Part shown: piece after piece, positions 42,851 through 51,559 of the stretch | Layout of the letters: each line of letters begins with the position of its first letter | Position numbering within the stretch: position 1 is the first letter of the stretch | Source of the DNA: Allorhizobium paknamense | Lineage (GTDB): Bacteria; Pseudomonadota; Alphaproteobacteria; Rhizobiales; Rhizobiaceae | DNA length: 64,000 nt | Direction: 5' to 3' | Assembly (NCBI RefSeq): GCF_030815125.1 | Contig: NZ_JAUSWH010000010.1 | Location: 124,001-188,000 of the forward strand | Translations under genes and position numbers: made by a program | Notes under the pieces: model-generated | What the model was told of the DNA's origin: nothing | Databases searched by the model: none | What the model saw: only the letters and a program-made list of their open reading frames with translations

Positions 42851-44250
42851 CCGAGCCGCTCCAGCAAAAGCAGGAACCGGGCCCTGAGGATGATACTTCA
42901 GGCATGAAAGACAAAACGATGCAGCAGACGAGCCGAACAGCCGCCATTCGAGACCACGCAAAACGCCGCGACGGGACGGCGGAGATTTTGCTGGGCGAGT
43001 TGCTGCGCGCGCTGTTTGGCGTCGAGGCCAAGGCCATCTCCATCAATCACGACCAGTATAGTCTCAATTCGCTCAATGGTTTCTTCGAAGCCGGGGGGGA
43101 GCCTTATTTCTTCAAGTTTCACCAGGAGGAAAACGAGGAAGAGATGAGCGGCGAATATTATCGCGCCGACATTCTGGCAAAGGCGGGATTGCCGGTCGAT
43201 CAGCCGCTGATGATGTCGACGCTTCCCGGCGAGCAGATCCTCGTGTACCGACGCCGCAGCGATCCGCGCTTTTCGGATGTGCTGCGCGCGCTTGACCTGC
43301 AGCATGACGAGGCCGGGGCGAAGCAGGCGGTTGCAGCCGAACGCAGGCTGAACGAAGCCGTGCTCGATGTCTACCTGAAGACGCTTCACCCCGTGCGGGT
43401 GGAGGAGGTCGAGAAGGAGCCGATCCATCGCCTTTTCCACGACCGGCTGGTCACGGCGCAGGAGGGCACTTATCCCGGCGGGCGGCTGGCGAGCTTTTAT
43501 GTCGACCGGACGTTCGATTTCCCCGGCGTCTCTTTGTCCTGGGCCGAACTGTCGGCCGCCCGCTTTGTGGTCAACGGTATGGAATATCGCAAGACGCTCG
43601 GTGACTTGTTTGCGCAGGCGCATGAGAGACTCGCGCCTCAGCGCCTTGCCGATCACGGCGGCGTGACGGCGCATGGTGATGCGCATAACGCCAATGTCTG
43701 GTTCGAGCAGCGTGTAGAGGGTGCGTCGCTAGAGCATAATCCGACCGGAGTGAAACGAGGATCGAAAAGCGCTCTAACATTCTTCGATCCCGCTTTCGCC
43801 GGTGAGCATGTGCCGGCCCTGCTCGCGGAGATCAAGGCGACCTTCCATAACATGCTCGCACATCCCTTCTGGCTTTATGATCCAGAGCTGGTGGAGAGAA
43901 GCTTTACGGCAATGGCGCGCTATGAGGACGATACGCTGTTTGCCGATGTCGATTGGCGGCTTTCGCCCGTACGGGAGGCGTTGCTGCAGACCAAGGCGGA
44001 AACCCTGTGGCGGCCGCTGCTGGCGGAACTGAAACGGAAGGGGCTTTTGCCGCCCGATTGGCAAACGGTGATCCGGCTTGCGCTTTTCCTCTGCCCCACC
44101 CTGGTGATGAACCTGCGCGCCGGTGCCACGAACCATAATCCGACCTCATCCCTGATCGGTCTTTCCGTGGCCATAATGGCCGGGTCCGAGCCGGTGGAGG
44201 GCTCTGATCTCGTTACGCGCTTCCTGTCGGCCATCGATCCGGAGGGGTGA
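42847..44250 (+). CDS. APH-fold phosphotransferase with in-frame repeat insertion
   Basis: Kinase-fold protein of 467 residues. The catalytic loop TAHGDAHNANVWF is near residue 275 and the magnesium-binding Asp is in TFFDPAFAG near residue 314, both intact. Between them, residues 297-311 derive from a 45-bp palindromic repeat (see 43731-43775), probably lengthening a surface hairpin loop. A lysine in YFFKFHQEENEEE near residue 84 is a candidate for ATP binding. The ATG at 42847 overlaps the regulator stop. APH-fold proteins phosphorylate small molecules; the substrate here is unknown. The FMN-dehydrogenase gene follows after 4 bp. Confidence 0.75.
   Translation: MTEPLQQKQEPGPEDDTSGMKDKTMQQTSRTAAIRDHAKRRDGTAEILLGELLRALFGVEAKAISINHDQYSLNSLNGFFEAGGEPYFFKFHQEENEEEMSGEYYRADILAKAGLPVDQPLMMSTLPGEQILVYRRRSDPRFSDVLRALDLQHDEAGAKQAVAAERRLNEAVLDVYLKTLHPVRVEEVEKEPIHRLFHDRLVTAQEGTYPGGRLASFYVDRTFDFPGVSLSWAELSAARFVVNGMEYRKTLGDLFAQAHERLAPQRLADHGGVTAHGDAHNANVWFEQRVEGASLEHNPTGVKRGSKSALTFFDPAFAGEHVPALLAEIKATFHNMLAHPFWLYDPELVERSFTAMARYEDDTLFADVDWRLSPVREALLQTKAETLWRPLLAELKRKGLLPPDWQTVIRLALFLCPTLVMNLRAGATNHNPTSSLIGLSVAIMAGSEPVEGSDLVTRFLSAIDPEG
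43731..43775. repeat. 45-bp palindromic repeat inside a coding gene
   Basis: AGAGCATAATCCGACCGGAG begins a 45-bp unit ending AAAGCGCTCT, with T before and A after, so it is TA-flanked. A near-identical 45-bp copy is at 59633-59677 and a longer related unit at 55357-55458, both between genes. Here it adds exactly 15 codons without a stop. Confidence 0.85.
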
Positions 44251-44254
44251 CATC

Positions 44255-45412
44255 ATGACCATCGTCAATATCGATGACCTTCGGCTGGCGGCGGAGCGGC
44301 GATTGCCGAAGCTCTTTTTCGATTATATCGACGGCGGCGCGTTCAGCGAGGAAACCTATCGCCGCAACCGCGCGGATTTCTCCGGTCTTGCTCTCAGGCA
44401 GACCGTTCTGCGCGCGCGCGCCGAGCCCGATCTCACCACCACCCTTCTCGGGCAGCGTCATGCCCTGCCATTCATGCTCGGCCCCGTCGGGTTTCTGGGG
44501 CTCTACGCCCGTCAGGGCGAGCAGAAGGCTGCCCTTGCCGCGCATGCGGCGGGAATTCCCTTTTGCCTCTCCACCTTTTCCATTGCCTCGCTTGCGGACG
44601 TGCGCCGCGTCACGGATGGGCCCCTGCATTTTCAGCTTTACATGCTGGATGACGCATCGTTGGCCGAAGAATTGCTGACTGCCGCCGAGGACGCAGGTGT
44701 CGAGACACTGTTCGTAACGGTGGATACCGCCATCACCGCCATCCGGGAGCGGGATGTGCGCAATGGCTTCCGCTCGCTGACGCGGATCACGCCCGGTCTG
44801 TTCGCAAGCTTCTGCCTCAGACCCGCATGGTTGCTGGACATTGCCCGGGGTGGAATGCCTTCCGTGCGTGCCGTGGAGCATCGGGCGGATTTCGGCAGGG
44901 GCGCGCTGGAGCAGGCGGCCAATCTGTCACGGCGGATCGACAAGACACTCTCCTGGGACGATATCCGTCGTTTGCGGGACCGGTGGAAGAAGCCTCTGGT
45001 CATCAAGGGCATTCTGGCGCCGGAAGACGCGGAAAAGGCCAAGGCTATCGGCGTCGATGCGGTGGTGGTTTCCAACCATGGCGGTCGCCAGCTGGACGGG
45101 GCCTTGAGCACGATCGCGGCGCTTCCCGCCATTCGCGCCGCCGTGGGCCGGGAGTTCACCCTGTTGCTGGATGGCGGCATCCGCCGGGGCAGCGATGTGG
45201 TGAAGGCAATCGGCATGGGGGCCGATGGCGTCATGCTGGGCCGTGCTTATACCTACGGCCTGGCCGCCGGTGGGCAAGCGGGTGTGAGCCATGCCATCGA
45301 CATCCTGCATCGGGAGATCGCCATCACCTTGACGCTGATGGGCTGCGGGTCCATCGAGGAATTGAAGGAAAAAGCGGGCCATTTCGTTTTCCGGCATGGC
45401 AGCGCCGGGTAG
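44255..45412 (+). CDS. FMN-dependent 2-hydroxy-acid dehydrogenase
   Basis: Protein of 385 residues of the lactate dehydrogenase/glycolate oxidase family. Motifs along the TIM barrel: FDYIDGGAFSEETYRRNR near the N-terminus, LPFMLGPVGFLG, QLYML, the lysine in VIKGI, the active-site VVVSNHGGRQLDG near 270, DGGIRRGSDV and GRAYTYGLAAGG. It oxidises an L-2-hydroxy acid to a 2-oxo acid, passing electrons to quinone or oxygen. GGAGGGGTGA precedes the ATG. In this operon it may follow the SDR and HisD-like steps. Confidence 0.92.
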   Translation: MTIVNIDDLRLAAERRLPKLFFDYIDGGAFSEETYRRNRADFSGLALRQTVLRARAEPDLTTTLLGQRHALPFMLGPVGFLGLYARQGEQKAALAAHAAGIPFCLSTFSIASLADVRRVTDGPLHFQLYMLDDASLAEELLTAAEDAGVETLFVTVDTAITAIRERDVRNGFRSLTRITPGLFASFCLRPAWLLDIARGGMPSVRAVEHRADFGRGALEQAANLSRRIDKTLSWDDIRRLRDRWKKPLVIKGILAPEDAEKAKAIGVDAVVVSNHGGRQLDGALSTIAALPAIRAAVGREFTLLLDGGIRRGSDVVKAIGMGADGVMLGRAYTYGLAAGGQAGVSHAIDILHREIAITLTLMGCGSIEELKEKAGHFVFRHGSAG

Positions 45413-45463
45413 AGCAGTCTTATGCCGTATAAATTGATGAAACAACCAAAAGAGGGGTTCTCC

Positions 45464-46480
45464 ATGAACAGACATTTCATCCGCACCATGCTTCTTGGCG
45501 CAGTCCTGACCTGTGGCATGGCTGCGTTTTCCGCCGGCACGCCGGTGCAGGCGGCAGATTCCATTCCGGCCAAGCCGGAGCCCGGCACCTTCAAGATCGG
45601 CATTGAACCCTGGCTGGGTTACGGCCAGTGGCATGTTGCCGCCAGCAAGGATTTCTACAAGAAAAACGGGCTGGAGGATGTGCAGATCGTCAACTTCAGC
45701 GAAGACAAGGATATCAACGCGGCGTTGGCCAGTGGCCAGCTCGATGCGGCCAATATCGCCACGCACACCGCCATGGGCATGGTGGCCGCCGGCCTGCCGG
45801 TCAAGATCGTGTCTCTCCTCGATTTCAGCCTGAAGGCGGATGCCATTCTGGCTGGTGCCGATATCAAGAGCGTTACCGACCTGAAGGGCAAGAGCATCGC
45901 CTTCGAGGAGGGAACGACCAGTGATATTCTTCTGAACTACGCGCTGTCGAGCAATGGCATGACGATCAACGATATCGAGCGCGTGCCGATGCCCGCTGCC
46001 GATGCGGGGACGGCGCTGATTGCCGGAAGGGTGCCGGTGGCCGTGACCTATGAGCCCTATATTTCCGCAGCACTCGGCCAGGACAAGAACGTCAAACTGC
46101 TGTTTGAAGCCGGCAAGAATCCCGGTCTCGTCTCCGATGTTCTGGTGGTGCGTGAAGAGGTGCTGAAATCCAAGCCGGGGCAGGTTCTGGCGATGATCAA
46201 GGCCTGGGATGCGGCGCTCAAGGATTACAAGGCCAACACCGAGGAAGATCGCGCCATCATTGCCAAGGCGGTTGGCGCTTCGCCCGATGACCTGAAGACG
46301 GCGTTCGATGGGGTGCAATATTATAGCTCCGCGGAAGCCGCCAAGGCCTTTGCCGGTGATTTCACGGCCAAGACCTTCCCCGATGTTCTGAAGGCGGCCA
46401 AAGAGGCCGGTCTGGTGTCGAAGGACGTGACCGCCGCCGCGATCATCGACCCGTCTTTCGTCGATGCGGCGAACAAGTAA
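45464..46480 (+). CDS. Periplasmic binding protein, nitrate/sulfonate/taurine type
   Basis: Binding protein of 338 residues in the SsuA/TauA/NMT1-like group. A Sec signal (MNRHFIRTMLLGAVLTCGMA, AQA-like cleavage VQAAD) is followed by TFKIGIEPWLGYGQWHVA, the usual opening of this family. The start at 45464 follows GAGGGG; an in-frame ATG at 45422 lacks signal character. Permease and ATPase genes follow. The ligand may be an anionic compound, sulfonate or carboxylate. Confidence 0.87.
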   Translation: MNRHFIRTMLLGAVLTCGMAAFSAGTPVQAADSIPAKPEPGTFKIGIEPWLGYGQWHVAASKDFYKKNGLEDVQIVNFSEDKDINAALASGQLDAANIATHTAMGMVAAGLPVKIVSLLDFSLKADAILAGADIKSVTDLKGKSIAFEEGTTSDILLNYALSSNGMTINDIERVPMPAADAGTALIAGRVPVAVTYEPYISAALGQDKNVKLLFEAGKNPGLVSDVLVVREEVLKSKPGQVLAMIKAWDAALKDYKANTEEDRAIIAKAVGASPDDLKTAFDGVQYYSSAEAAKAFAGDFTAKTFPDVLKAAKEAGLVSKDVTAAAIIDPSFVDAANK

Positions 46481-46491
46481 GCGCAGTGAAG

Positions 46492-46552
46492 TTTTTACGC
46501 ATTTCCGGACGAAAAACCGCGACTACACTTTTCCTGGAAATGCTCTCGCGAC
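46492..46552. repeat. Rhizobial GCATTTCC/GGAAATGC palindromic repeat
   Basis: ACGCATTTCCGGACGAAAAA ... CTTTTCCTGGAAATGCTC is an inverted-repeat intergenic element found in variants at 50570, 59079 and 59688. It lies between the binding-protein and permease genes and could affect mRNA stability. Confidence 0.6.
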
Positions 46553-46565
46553 CGTAAGGATTGCA

Positions 46566-47426
46566 ATGTCCCGTTCAGAAAGCATGCCGCCATCGAAGGA
46601 GGGAACCCGCGCGTCATCGCGCGCGGGTGTCGGCCGTCCGCCGAGCGCGTTGCGCATCGGCGATCCGATTGCCACCTCGTCCTTCGTGTTGATTGCCGTC
46701 ATGGTGTTTGCGCTGCTGTTGCTGCTTTGGTGGGCAGTGACGGTGACGGGCTGGGTCAAGCCGATTTTCCTGCCGTCTCCCGGTGCGGTCTGGAGCAAGA
46801 TGGTGGAACTGGCGCTGGATGGCACGCTGTGGACGGATGCCGGGATCAGCATCTACCGCATGCTGGTCGGCTTCTTCATCGCCTCGGCGCTGGCGATCCC
46901 GATCGGGATCATGATCGGCTGCTTCAAGACCTGGGAAGCGGCCATCGAGCCCTTCGTGGATTTTGTCCGCTACATGCCGGTCGTCGCCTTCGTGCCGCTG
47001 ACGATCCTGTGGGCCGGTACCAGCGATATCCAGAAATTCGTGATCATTTTCATCGGCACCTTCTTCCAGCAGGTGCTGATGGTGATGGACAGCGTCAAGC
47101 GCGTGCCGCCTGATTTCATCGGACTTGGGCGGACGCTCGGCATGTCCGAAACCAGAATCCTGCGCCGGATCGTCCTGCCCGCGGCATTGCCCGGGATCTG
47201 GGATACGCTGCGGATCAGTCTCGGCTGGGCCTGGACCTGGCTGGTGCTGGCGGAACTGGTCGCGGCAACCTCGGGTCTTGGCTACCGTATCGTTGTGTCG
47301 CAACGCTATTTTCAGACGCAGACCATCATCGGCTATATCCTGCTCCTCGGCCTTCTCGGTCTGGTCACCGACCAGAGCATGAAGGCGCTGGAGCGTATTT
47401 TCTTCCGTTATACGAAAGGTCATTGA
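46566..47426 (+). CDS. ABC importer permease, SsuC/TauC type
   Basis: Inner-membrane permease of 286 residues. A polar N-terminal tail of about 35 residues precedes six helices. The ATPase-docking EAA loop is DFIGLGRTLGMSETRILRRI near residue 180. The start at 46566 follows AAGGA; further upstream the frame is made of repeat sequence and is unlikely to be translated. It is followed by the ATPase after 1 bp. Confidence 0.9.
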   Translation: MSRSESMPPSKEGTRASSRAGVGRPPSALRIGDPIATSSFVLIAVMVFALLLLLWWAVTVTGWVKPIFLPSPGAVWSKMVELALDGTLWTDAGISIYRMLVGFFIASALAIPIGIMIGCFKTWEAAIEPFVDFVRYMPVVAFVPLTILWAGTSDIQKFVIIFIGTFFQQVLMVMDSVKRVPPDFIGLGRTLGMSETRILRRIVLPAALPGIWDTLRISLGWAWTWLVLAELVAATSGLGYRIVVSQRYFQTQTIIGYILLLGLLGLVTDQSMKALERIFFRYTKGH

Positions 47427-47427
47427 G

Positions 47428-48210
47428 ATGACCGGTTCCAAACTCAAGATCGCAGGGCTGAACAAATGGTATGGCATGCGGACCGGGCGGATGCAGGCGC
47501 TGAGCCATATCGACCTTGAGCTCGCCGATAATGAATTCGTGTCGCTGGTGGGGGCGTCGGGCTGCGGCAAGAGCACGCTGCTGTCCATCGTCGCCGGGTT
47601 GCAGTCCTTCGATGACGGCGTTCTTTTGACGGATGGAGCCCCGATTATCGGCCCGGGTCTGGACCGGGGCGTGGTCTTCCAGTCCTACACCCTGCTGCCT
47701 TGGCTGACGGCGCAGCAGAATGTCGAATTTGCCTTGCAGGCGGCAGGGCTTTCGGCTGGCGAATGCCGCGACATTGCCCGTCATCACATCGAGCTGGTCA
47801 ATCTGACGAAATTTGCCGACGCCTTTCCCTCCCAACTCTCCGGCGGCATGAAACAGCGCGTCGCCATTGCCCGCGCTCTGTCCTATCGTCCGAAAATGCT
47901 GCTGATGGATGAGCCCTTCGGCGCTCTCGATGCCCTGACCCGGCACCAGATGCAGGAACTGCTGACGCAGATCTGGGAAGAGCATCGGCTGACGGTGCTT
48001 TTCGTCACCCATGACGTGGAGGAGGCCGTCTATCTTTCGGATCGGATCGTGGTGATGAGCATCAATCCCGGTCGGATCAACGCCACCTATCATGTCGGCC
48101 TTGCCCGCCCGCGCAGCCAGTCGATGATCTCCACGCCAGAGTTCATCGGGCTGCAAAAACAGGTCCTCGCCTCCATTCGCGACGGTTCGTCCATTCGCCC
48201 GGAGGAGTAA
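47428..48210 (+). CDS. ABC importer ATPase, SsuB/TauB type
   Basis: ATPase of 260 residues with Walker [10 protein letters not shown] near residue 43, signature [15 protein letters not shown] near 138, Walker [12 protein letters not shown] near 158 and the switch histidine in [10 protein letters not shown]. These match the nitrate/taurine/sulfonate class closely. It ends the operon; its TAA stop overlaps the palindrome at 48209. Confidence 0.93.
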   Translation: MTGSKLKIAGLNKWYGMRTGRMQALSHIDLELADNEFVSLVGASGCGKSTLLSIVAGLQSFDDGVLLTDGAPIIGPGLDRGVVFQSYTLLPWLTAQQNVEFALQAAGLSAGECRDIARHHIELVNLTKFADAFPSQLSGGMKQRVAIARALSYRPKMLLMDEPFGALDALTRHQMQELLTQIWEEHRLTVLFVTHDVEEAVYLSDRIVVMSINPGRINATYHVGLARPRSQSMISTPEFIGLQKQVLASIRDGSSIRPEE

Positions 48211-48325
48211 TACGAAGAGTCATTGAAAATGACTCTTCGTATTCCCCTTTCGAATATTTCAAGCCCTTGATGCATTTGAGATATTCGAAATTCTTTCAAG
48301 GTGAGGATGCGTTAGCATCTTCGAG
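48209..48325. repeat. RIME-like palindromic intergenic repeat, copy 2
   Basis: AATACGAAGAGTCATT (48209-48224) and AATGACTCTTCGTATT (48228-48243) form a perfect 16-bp stem around GAA. The rest matches 19948-20063. Starting on the ATPase stop codon, it may serve as the terminator of the ABC operon. Confidence 0.7.
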
Positions 48326-48608
48326 CCTTGGTATAATGCGCCGCACGATGCGGCGGTGTTATCGCAGCAACAATCACAGACGGTTTCCAGAAAACAATGA
48401 AGCGCTTTAGGGCCTTCTGCGCCCAATCATGACAGAAGGGAAATTTTCCCATTCAAGGCGTGCATGTAATCGAATTTTATTCCTCTTTTGATTGCAAAAG
48501 AAAAATTTTATTTGCGGAACCTTTTTCAAAGATAGCTGAATTATATTTTCATTAATCAATGATCTTTAGCCATGACCATCAGATGGTTCGCTTTCTCAGG
48601 TATGGCGC
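48326..48608 (+). other. AT-rich intergenic region before the GGDEF gene
   Basis: No gene is seen. The segment 48470-48560 is strongly AT-rich compared with its surroundings (for example AATTTTATTCCTCTTTTG and AAAAATTTTATTTG), which fits a promoter for the GGDEF gene. No operator from the other families is recognisable. Confidence 0.4.
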
Positions 48609-50567
48609 ATGATGCGGCTGCAGTTTTTAAAGTATTTTCAGGAAAAGTGGAAAAGGGTTTTCCATCGGGAAATACCGAAAGACACCCTGAAGCCTGTTTT
48701 CGATGTCAATACAGTGATCGTCTGTCTTGGGGCAGCGGTTTTCGCAGTATTGACGATCTGGTGCCAGGTATTGAACTGGCGAGGACTGGTGTTCTCATCT
48801 GAAAGGCGTTTGATCGAAACGGCGCGGGCCATTGGTGTCCATACGGATGATGTGTTCCGGTTTGCGCAGCAGCCTCTCGGTCAACTTGTCGAAAGCGCTG
48901 AAAAGGCACATGCGGGCCAGGCGGGCTATCTCGGCCTGATTGCCCAGATGCATCAGGAAATTCAGCATTCCAAATTCTTGCGCAGCATTGCCTATGCGGA
49001 TCAATCCGGGGCTTTGATCGAGTCCACCTTTCGGTCGAATGTCTCCGGCATGAACCTCAGCAATCGGGAATATTTCCAGTTTCATCGCTCAAATTCATCC
49101 TCCGCGCCACGTATCGGCCTGCCCTCGCAAAGCCAGACGGATGGAAAATGGTTTCTGCCCATCACCCAGCGTGTCAATCTGCCGGATGGCGGCTTCGGTG
49201 GGGTGATGATTGCGACCATCGACATCGACCATTTCGTATCCTTCATGCGCAATAGCGATCTTGGGCCTGATAACAGTTTCGTTCTGATGCGCGAGGACGG
49301 CAATATTATCTTGCGATTGCCGATCGATCCCGCAGCCATGCATACGAATTTGGCAGGCAGTGCTTTTTTCCGCGATGAAGTTTTGAAAAAGCATCAGGGC
49401 AGTTACGAATATCTATCGCCTTTCGACGGGATGCGGCGGATCAGCGGCTATTACCGCAGCCCGGAAACGGGTATTACCGTGCTGGTGGCGCAGTCCAAGC
49501 GGGCGCTGTTCTATGACTGGGTGGATTATTCGAAATATCCCTGGCTCTGTCTGATCACCACCGGCCTCATCGCTCTTGGCATGGCGTTGCGCTGGCTACG
49601 CCAGACAAAGCTGCGGGAGCAAAGCGAGCGGATCGTCGCTATGCGTGAGGCCGAACTGCGTTTGATCACCCGCACCTCCACTGACGCAATCGAGAAGATC
49701 GATAGCGCGGGTATCCGGCAATTCGTGTCTCCGGCCGCAGAGAAGCTCTATAGCCAGACGCCGGAAAGCCTGCTGGGCACCAGTATCTTCGATGCGGGCG
49801 GGAAGAGCCATCGCGGCATCTGGCTGGAGGCGCTGGAAAAGCTCTCAAAGGGATCGGAGAGCGAATTGATCCTTTGGGAGCGCCGCGCCGAAGGAACCGA
49901 TCCGCTTTGGCTGGAAAGCGCGATCTCGGCGGTCAGTGCCGGCAATGTCAGCCGGCCGGAGGCCTTTGTTGTCATCACACGGGATGTCACGCAGCAGGAA
50001 TTGAAGAAGCGTGAGCTTGATCTTCTGGCGCAGACCGACGGACTGACCGGGCTTTTCAACAAGCGGCATTTTTCCGAGATTTTGAACGACCTCATCGGTG
50101 AAGACAGGCGGGATTCTTTCACCATCATTCTGATCGATCTCGACAGGTTCAAACAGTTCAACGACACCTATGGACATCTGGCGGGCGACCATTGCTTACA
50201 GGCCGTGGCGAGAGCCATCCAGGACAGCGTGCAGGGCCATGAAGCTGTCGCGGCCCGGTTCGGAGGAGAAGAGCTTGCGGTTGTTCTGAGCGATTGCGAC
50301 CGGCAGGATGCAGCGGTCATTTCGGAGATCATCCGCCGGAATGTTCAAGCTCTGGGCATTGAACACATCAACAATCACCCCTTCGGCCAGGTCACCATCA
50401 GCCTTGGTCATGTCACGGTCAGGCCACGGGAGACGTGGTCGGCGCAAGCCATCGTTGAGGCGGCTGACCAGGCGCTTTATGACGCCAAGCAGAAGGGACG
50501 CAATCGCTCCATCGGCGCTGGCCAGAGGCTTGAGAGGGCTCCGGACAGGCTCTTGAAGGCCGGTTGA
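48609..50567 (+). CDS. Membrane sensor diguanylate cyclase (Cache-PAS-GGDEF)
   Basis: Protein of 652 residues. A transmembrane helix near residues 32-55 and a second near 308-325 enclose a periplasmic dCache-like sensor domain of about 250 residues. A PAS domain (about 345-465) and a GGDEF domain (about 475-640) follow in the cytoplasm. The active site is RFGGEELAVVL near residue 550, a functional GGEEL form, so it should make cyclic di-GMP. The RxxD inhibitory site expected just upstream is absent (GHEAVAAR instead). Similar Cache-GGDEF proteins sense small molecules. It is alone, on the plus strand, between two clusters. Confidence 0.9.
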   Translation: MMRLQFLKYFQEKWKRVFHREIPKDTLKPVFDVNTVIVCLGAAVFAVLTIWCQVLNWRGLVFSSERRLIETARAIGVHTDDVFRFAQQPLGQLVESAEKAHAGQAGYLGLIAQMHQEIQHSKFLRSIAYADQSGALIESTFRSNVSGMNLSNREYFQFHRSNSSSAPRIGLPSQSQTDGKWFLPITQRVNLPDGGFGGVMIATIDIDHFVSFMRNSDLGPDNSFVLMREDGNIILRLPIDPAAMHTNLAGSAFFRDEVLKKHQGSYEYLSPFDGMRRISGYYRSPETGITVLVAQSKRALFYDWVDYSKYPWLCLITTGLIALGMALRWLRQTKLREQSERIVAMREAELRLITRTSTDAIEKIDSAGIRQFVSPAAEKLYSQTPESLLGTSIFDAGGKSHRGIWLEALEKLSKGSESELILWERRAEGTDPLWLESAISAVSAGNVSRPEAFVVITRDVTQQELKKRELDLLAQTDGLTGLFNKRHFSEILNDLIGEDRRDSFTIILIDLDRFKQFNDTYGHLAGDHCLQAVARAIQDSVQGHEAVAARFGGEELAVVLSDCDRQDAAVISEIIRRNVQALGIEHINNHPFGQVTISLGHVTVRPRETWSAQAIVEAADQALYDAKQKGRNRSIGAGQRLERAPDRLLKAG

Positions 50568-50569
50568 AG

Positions 50570-50632
50570 CATTTCCAGGAAAAGTGCGTAGCGGTTTTCT
50601 GTCCGCAGACGTGGAAAGACAATGCTCTGAGG
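50570..50632. repeat. Rhizobial GCATTTCC-type repeat
   Basis: AGCATTTCCAGGAAAAGTGC ... AGCGGTTTTCTGTCCGC ... is the same family as 59079 and 46492. It fills the 80-bp gap between the convergent GGDEF gene and the BMP-type permease. Confidence 0.6.
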
Positions 50633-50647
50633 TTTGAAACCGGCAGG

Positions 50648-51559
50648 TTACCGATCAAAAGGTTCTCCGAGGGAGGCAACGCCGTTCAGCTTCAGAAGCC
50701 TCCGGTCGGCGGAGATGATGCCGAGCACGAGGATGGTGACGATATAGGGCAGGCTGGCGAGAAGCTGCGAGGGCAGGTTGACCCCGGTTGCCTGGGCGGC
50801 AAGCCCCATCAGGGAGACTGCCCCGAACAGGCAGGCGCCGAGAAAGACGCGGCCCGTGAGCCAGGTGCCGAAGACGACGAGTGCGATGGCGATCCAGCCG
50901 CGGCCCGCAATCATCCCGTCGGCCCAAAGCGGCGTATAGACGATGGCCGCATAGGCCCCGGCAAAGCCGGCCATCAGGCCGCCGAAGACAATCGCCGACA
51001 GACGCACCCCGATCACCGAATAACCGATGGCATGCGCCGCCTTCGGATTTTCACCCACAGCGCGGATCACCAGCCCGGCCCTGGTTTTTGTCAGCAGGTA
51101 CCAGACGCCGAGGGTGGCCAGAAGCGCCAGCCACACGGCGATATCCTGCACGAACAGTCCACCCGCCACCGGAAGATCGGAAAGACCGGGAATGGCAAGC
51201 TTCGGCAGGCCGGTGACGGTGAGGCTTTCATAGCTTTTGCCGAACAGGGCTGACAGGCCCTGGCCGAGAATGCCGATGGCAAGACCCGCCGCCACCTGAT
51301 TGGCGCGGATGCCGAGAATGACGATGGCGAAGAGAAGCGATAGCAGCGCCGCGCCCAGCCCACCGGCAAGGAAGCCCAGGAGATGTCCGCCGCCGTGATA
51401 GACCACGATGAAGGCGATGACCGCGCCGAGCGCCATCAGCCCTTCCACGCCGAGATTGAGAACGCCGGCCCGCTCCACCACCAACTCGCCCAGAGCGGCC
51501 AGCAGGAAGGGCGTGGCTGCCGCCAGCATGCCCGCGAGAACGAAGAGGATGCCGTTCAT
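50648..51559 (-). CDS. ABC permease of a BMP-type (nucleoside/purine) importer, second
   Basis: Inner-membrane permease of 303 residues. Family hallmarks: ATPFLLAALGELVVERAGVLN and LGVEGLMALGA near the N-terminus, as in YufQ/NupQ-type permeases. The ATG at 51559 overlaps the stop of the companion permease (ATGA); upstream codons in the same frame belong to that gene's shadow. It is the last gene of the minus-strand operon that begins with the Rieske protein at 59001. Confidence 0.88.
   Translation of the reverse strand: MNGILFVLAGMLAAATPFLLAALGELVVERAGVLNLGVEGLMALGAVIAFIVVYHGGGHLLGFLAGGLGAALLSLLFAIVILGIRANQVAAGLAIGILGQGLSALFGKSYESLTVTGLPKLAIPGLSDLPVAGGLFVQDIAVWLALLATLGVWYLLTKTRAGLVIRAVGENPKAAHAIGYSVIGVRLSAIVFGGLMAGFAGAYAAIVYTPLWADGMIAGRGWIAIALVVFGTWLTGRVFLGACLFGAVSLMGLAAQATGVNLPSQLLASLPYIVTILVLGIISADRRLLKLNGVASLGEPFDR

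Noticed and set aside
43731..43775. Frameshift or pseudogene in the kinase gene
   Set aside because: The insertion is a multiple of three, has no stop in frame, and both flanking active-site motifs are intact.
39736..48210. Histidine utilisation (hut) operon
   Set aside because: Only the regulator is HutC-like; hutH, hutU, hutI and hutG are absent.
39736..48210. Firm assignment to dihydroxypropanesulfonate degradation
   Set aside because: Importer type and HisD-like enzyme would fit, but no sulfo-lyase or sulfonate exporter is present, so this is kept only as one possibility.
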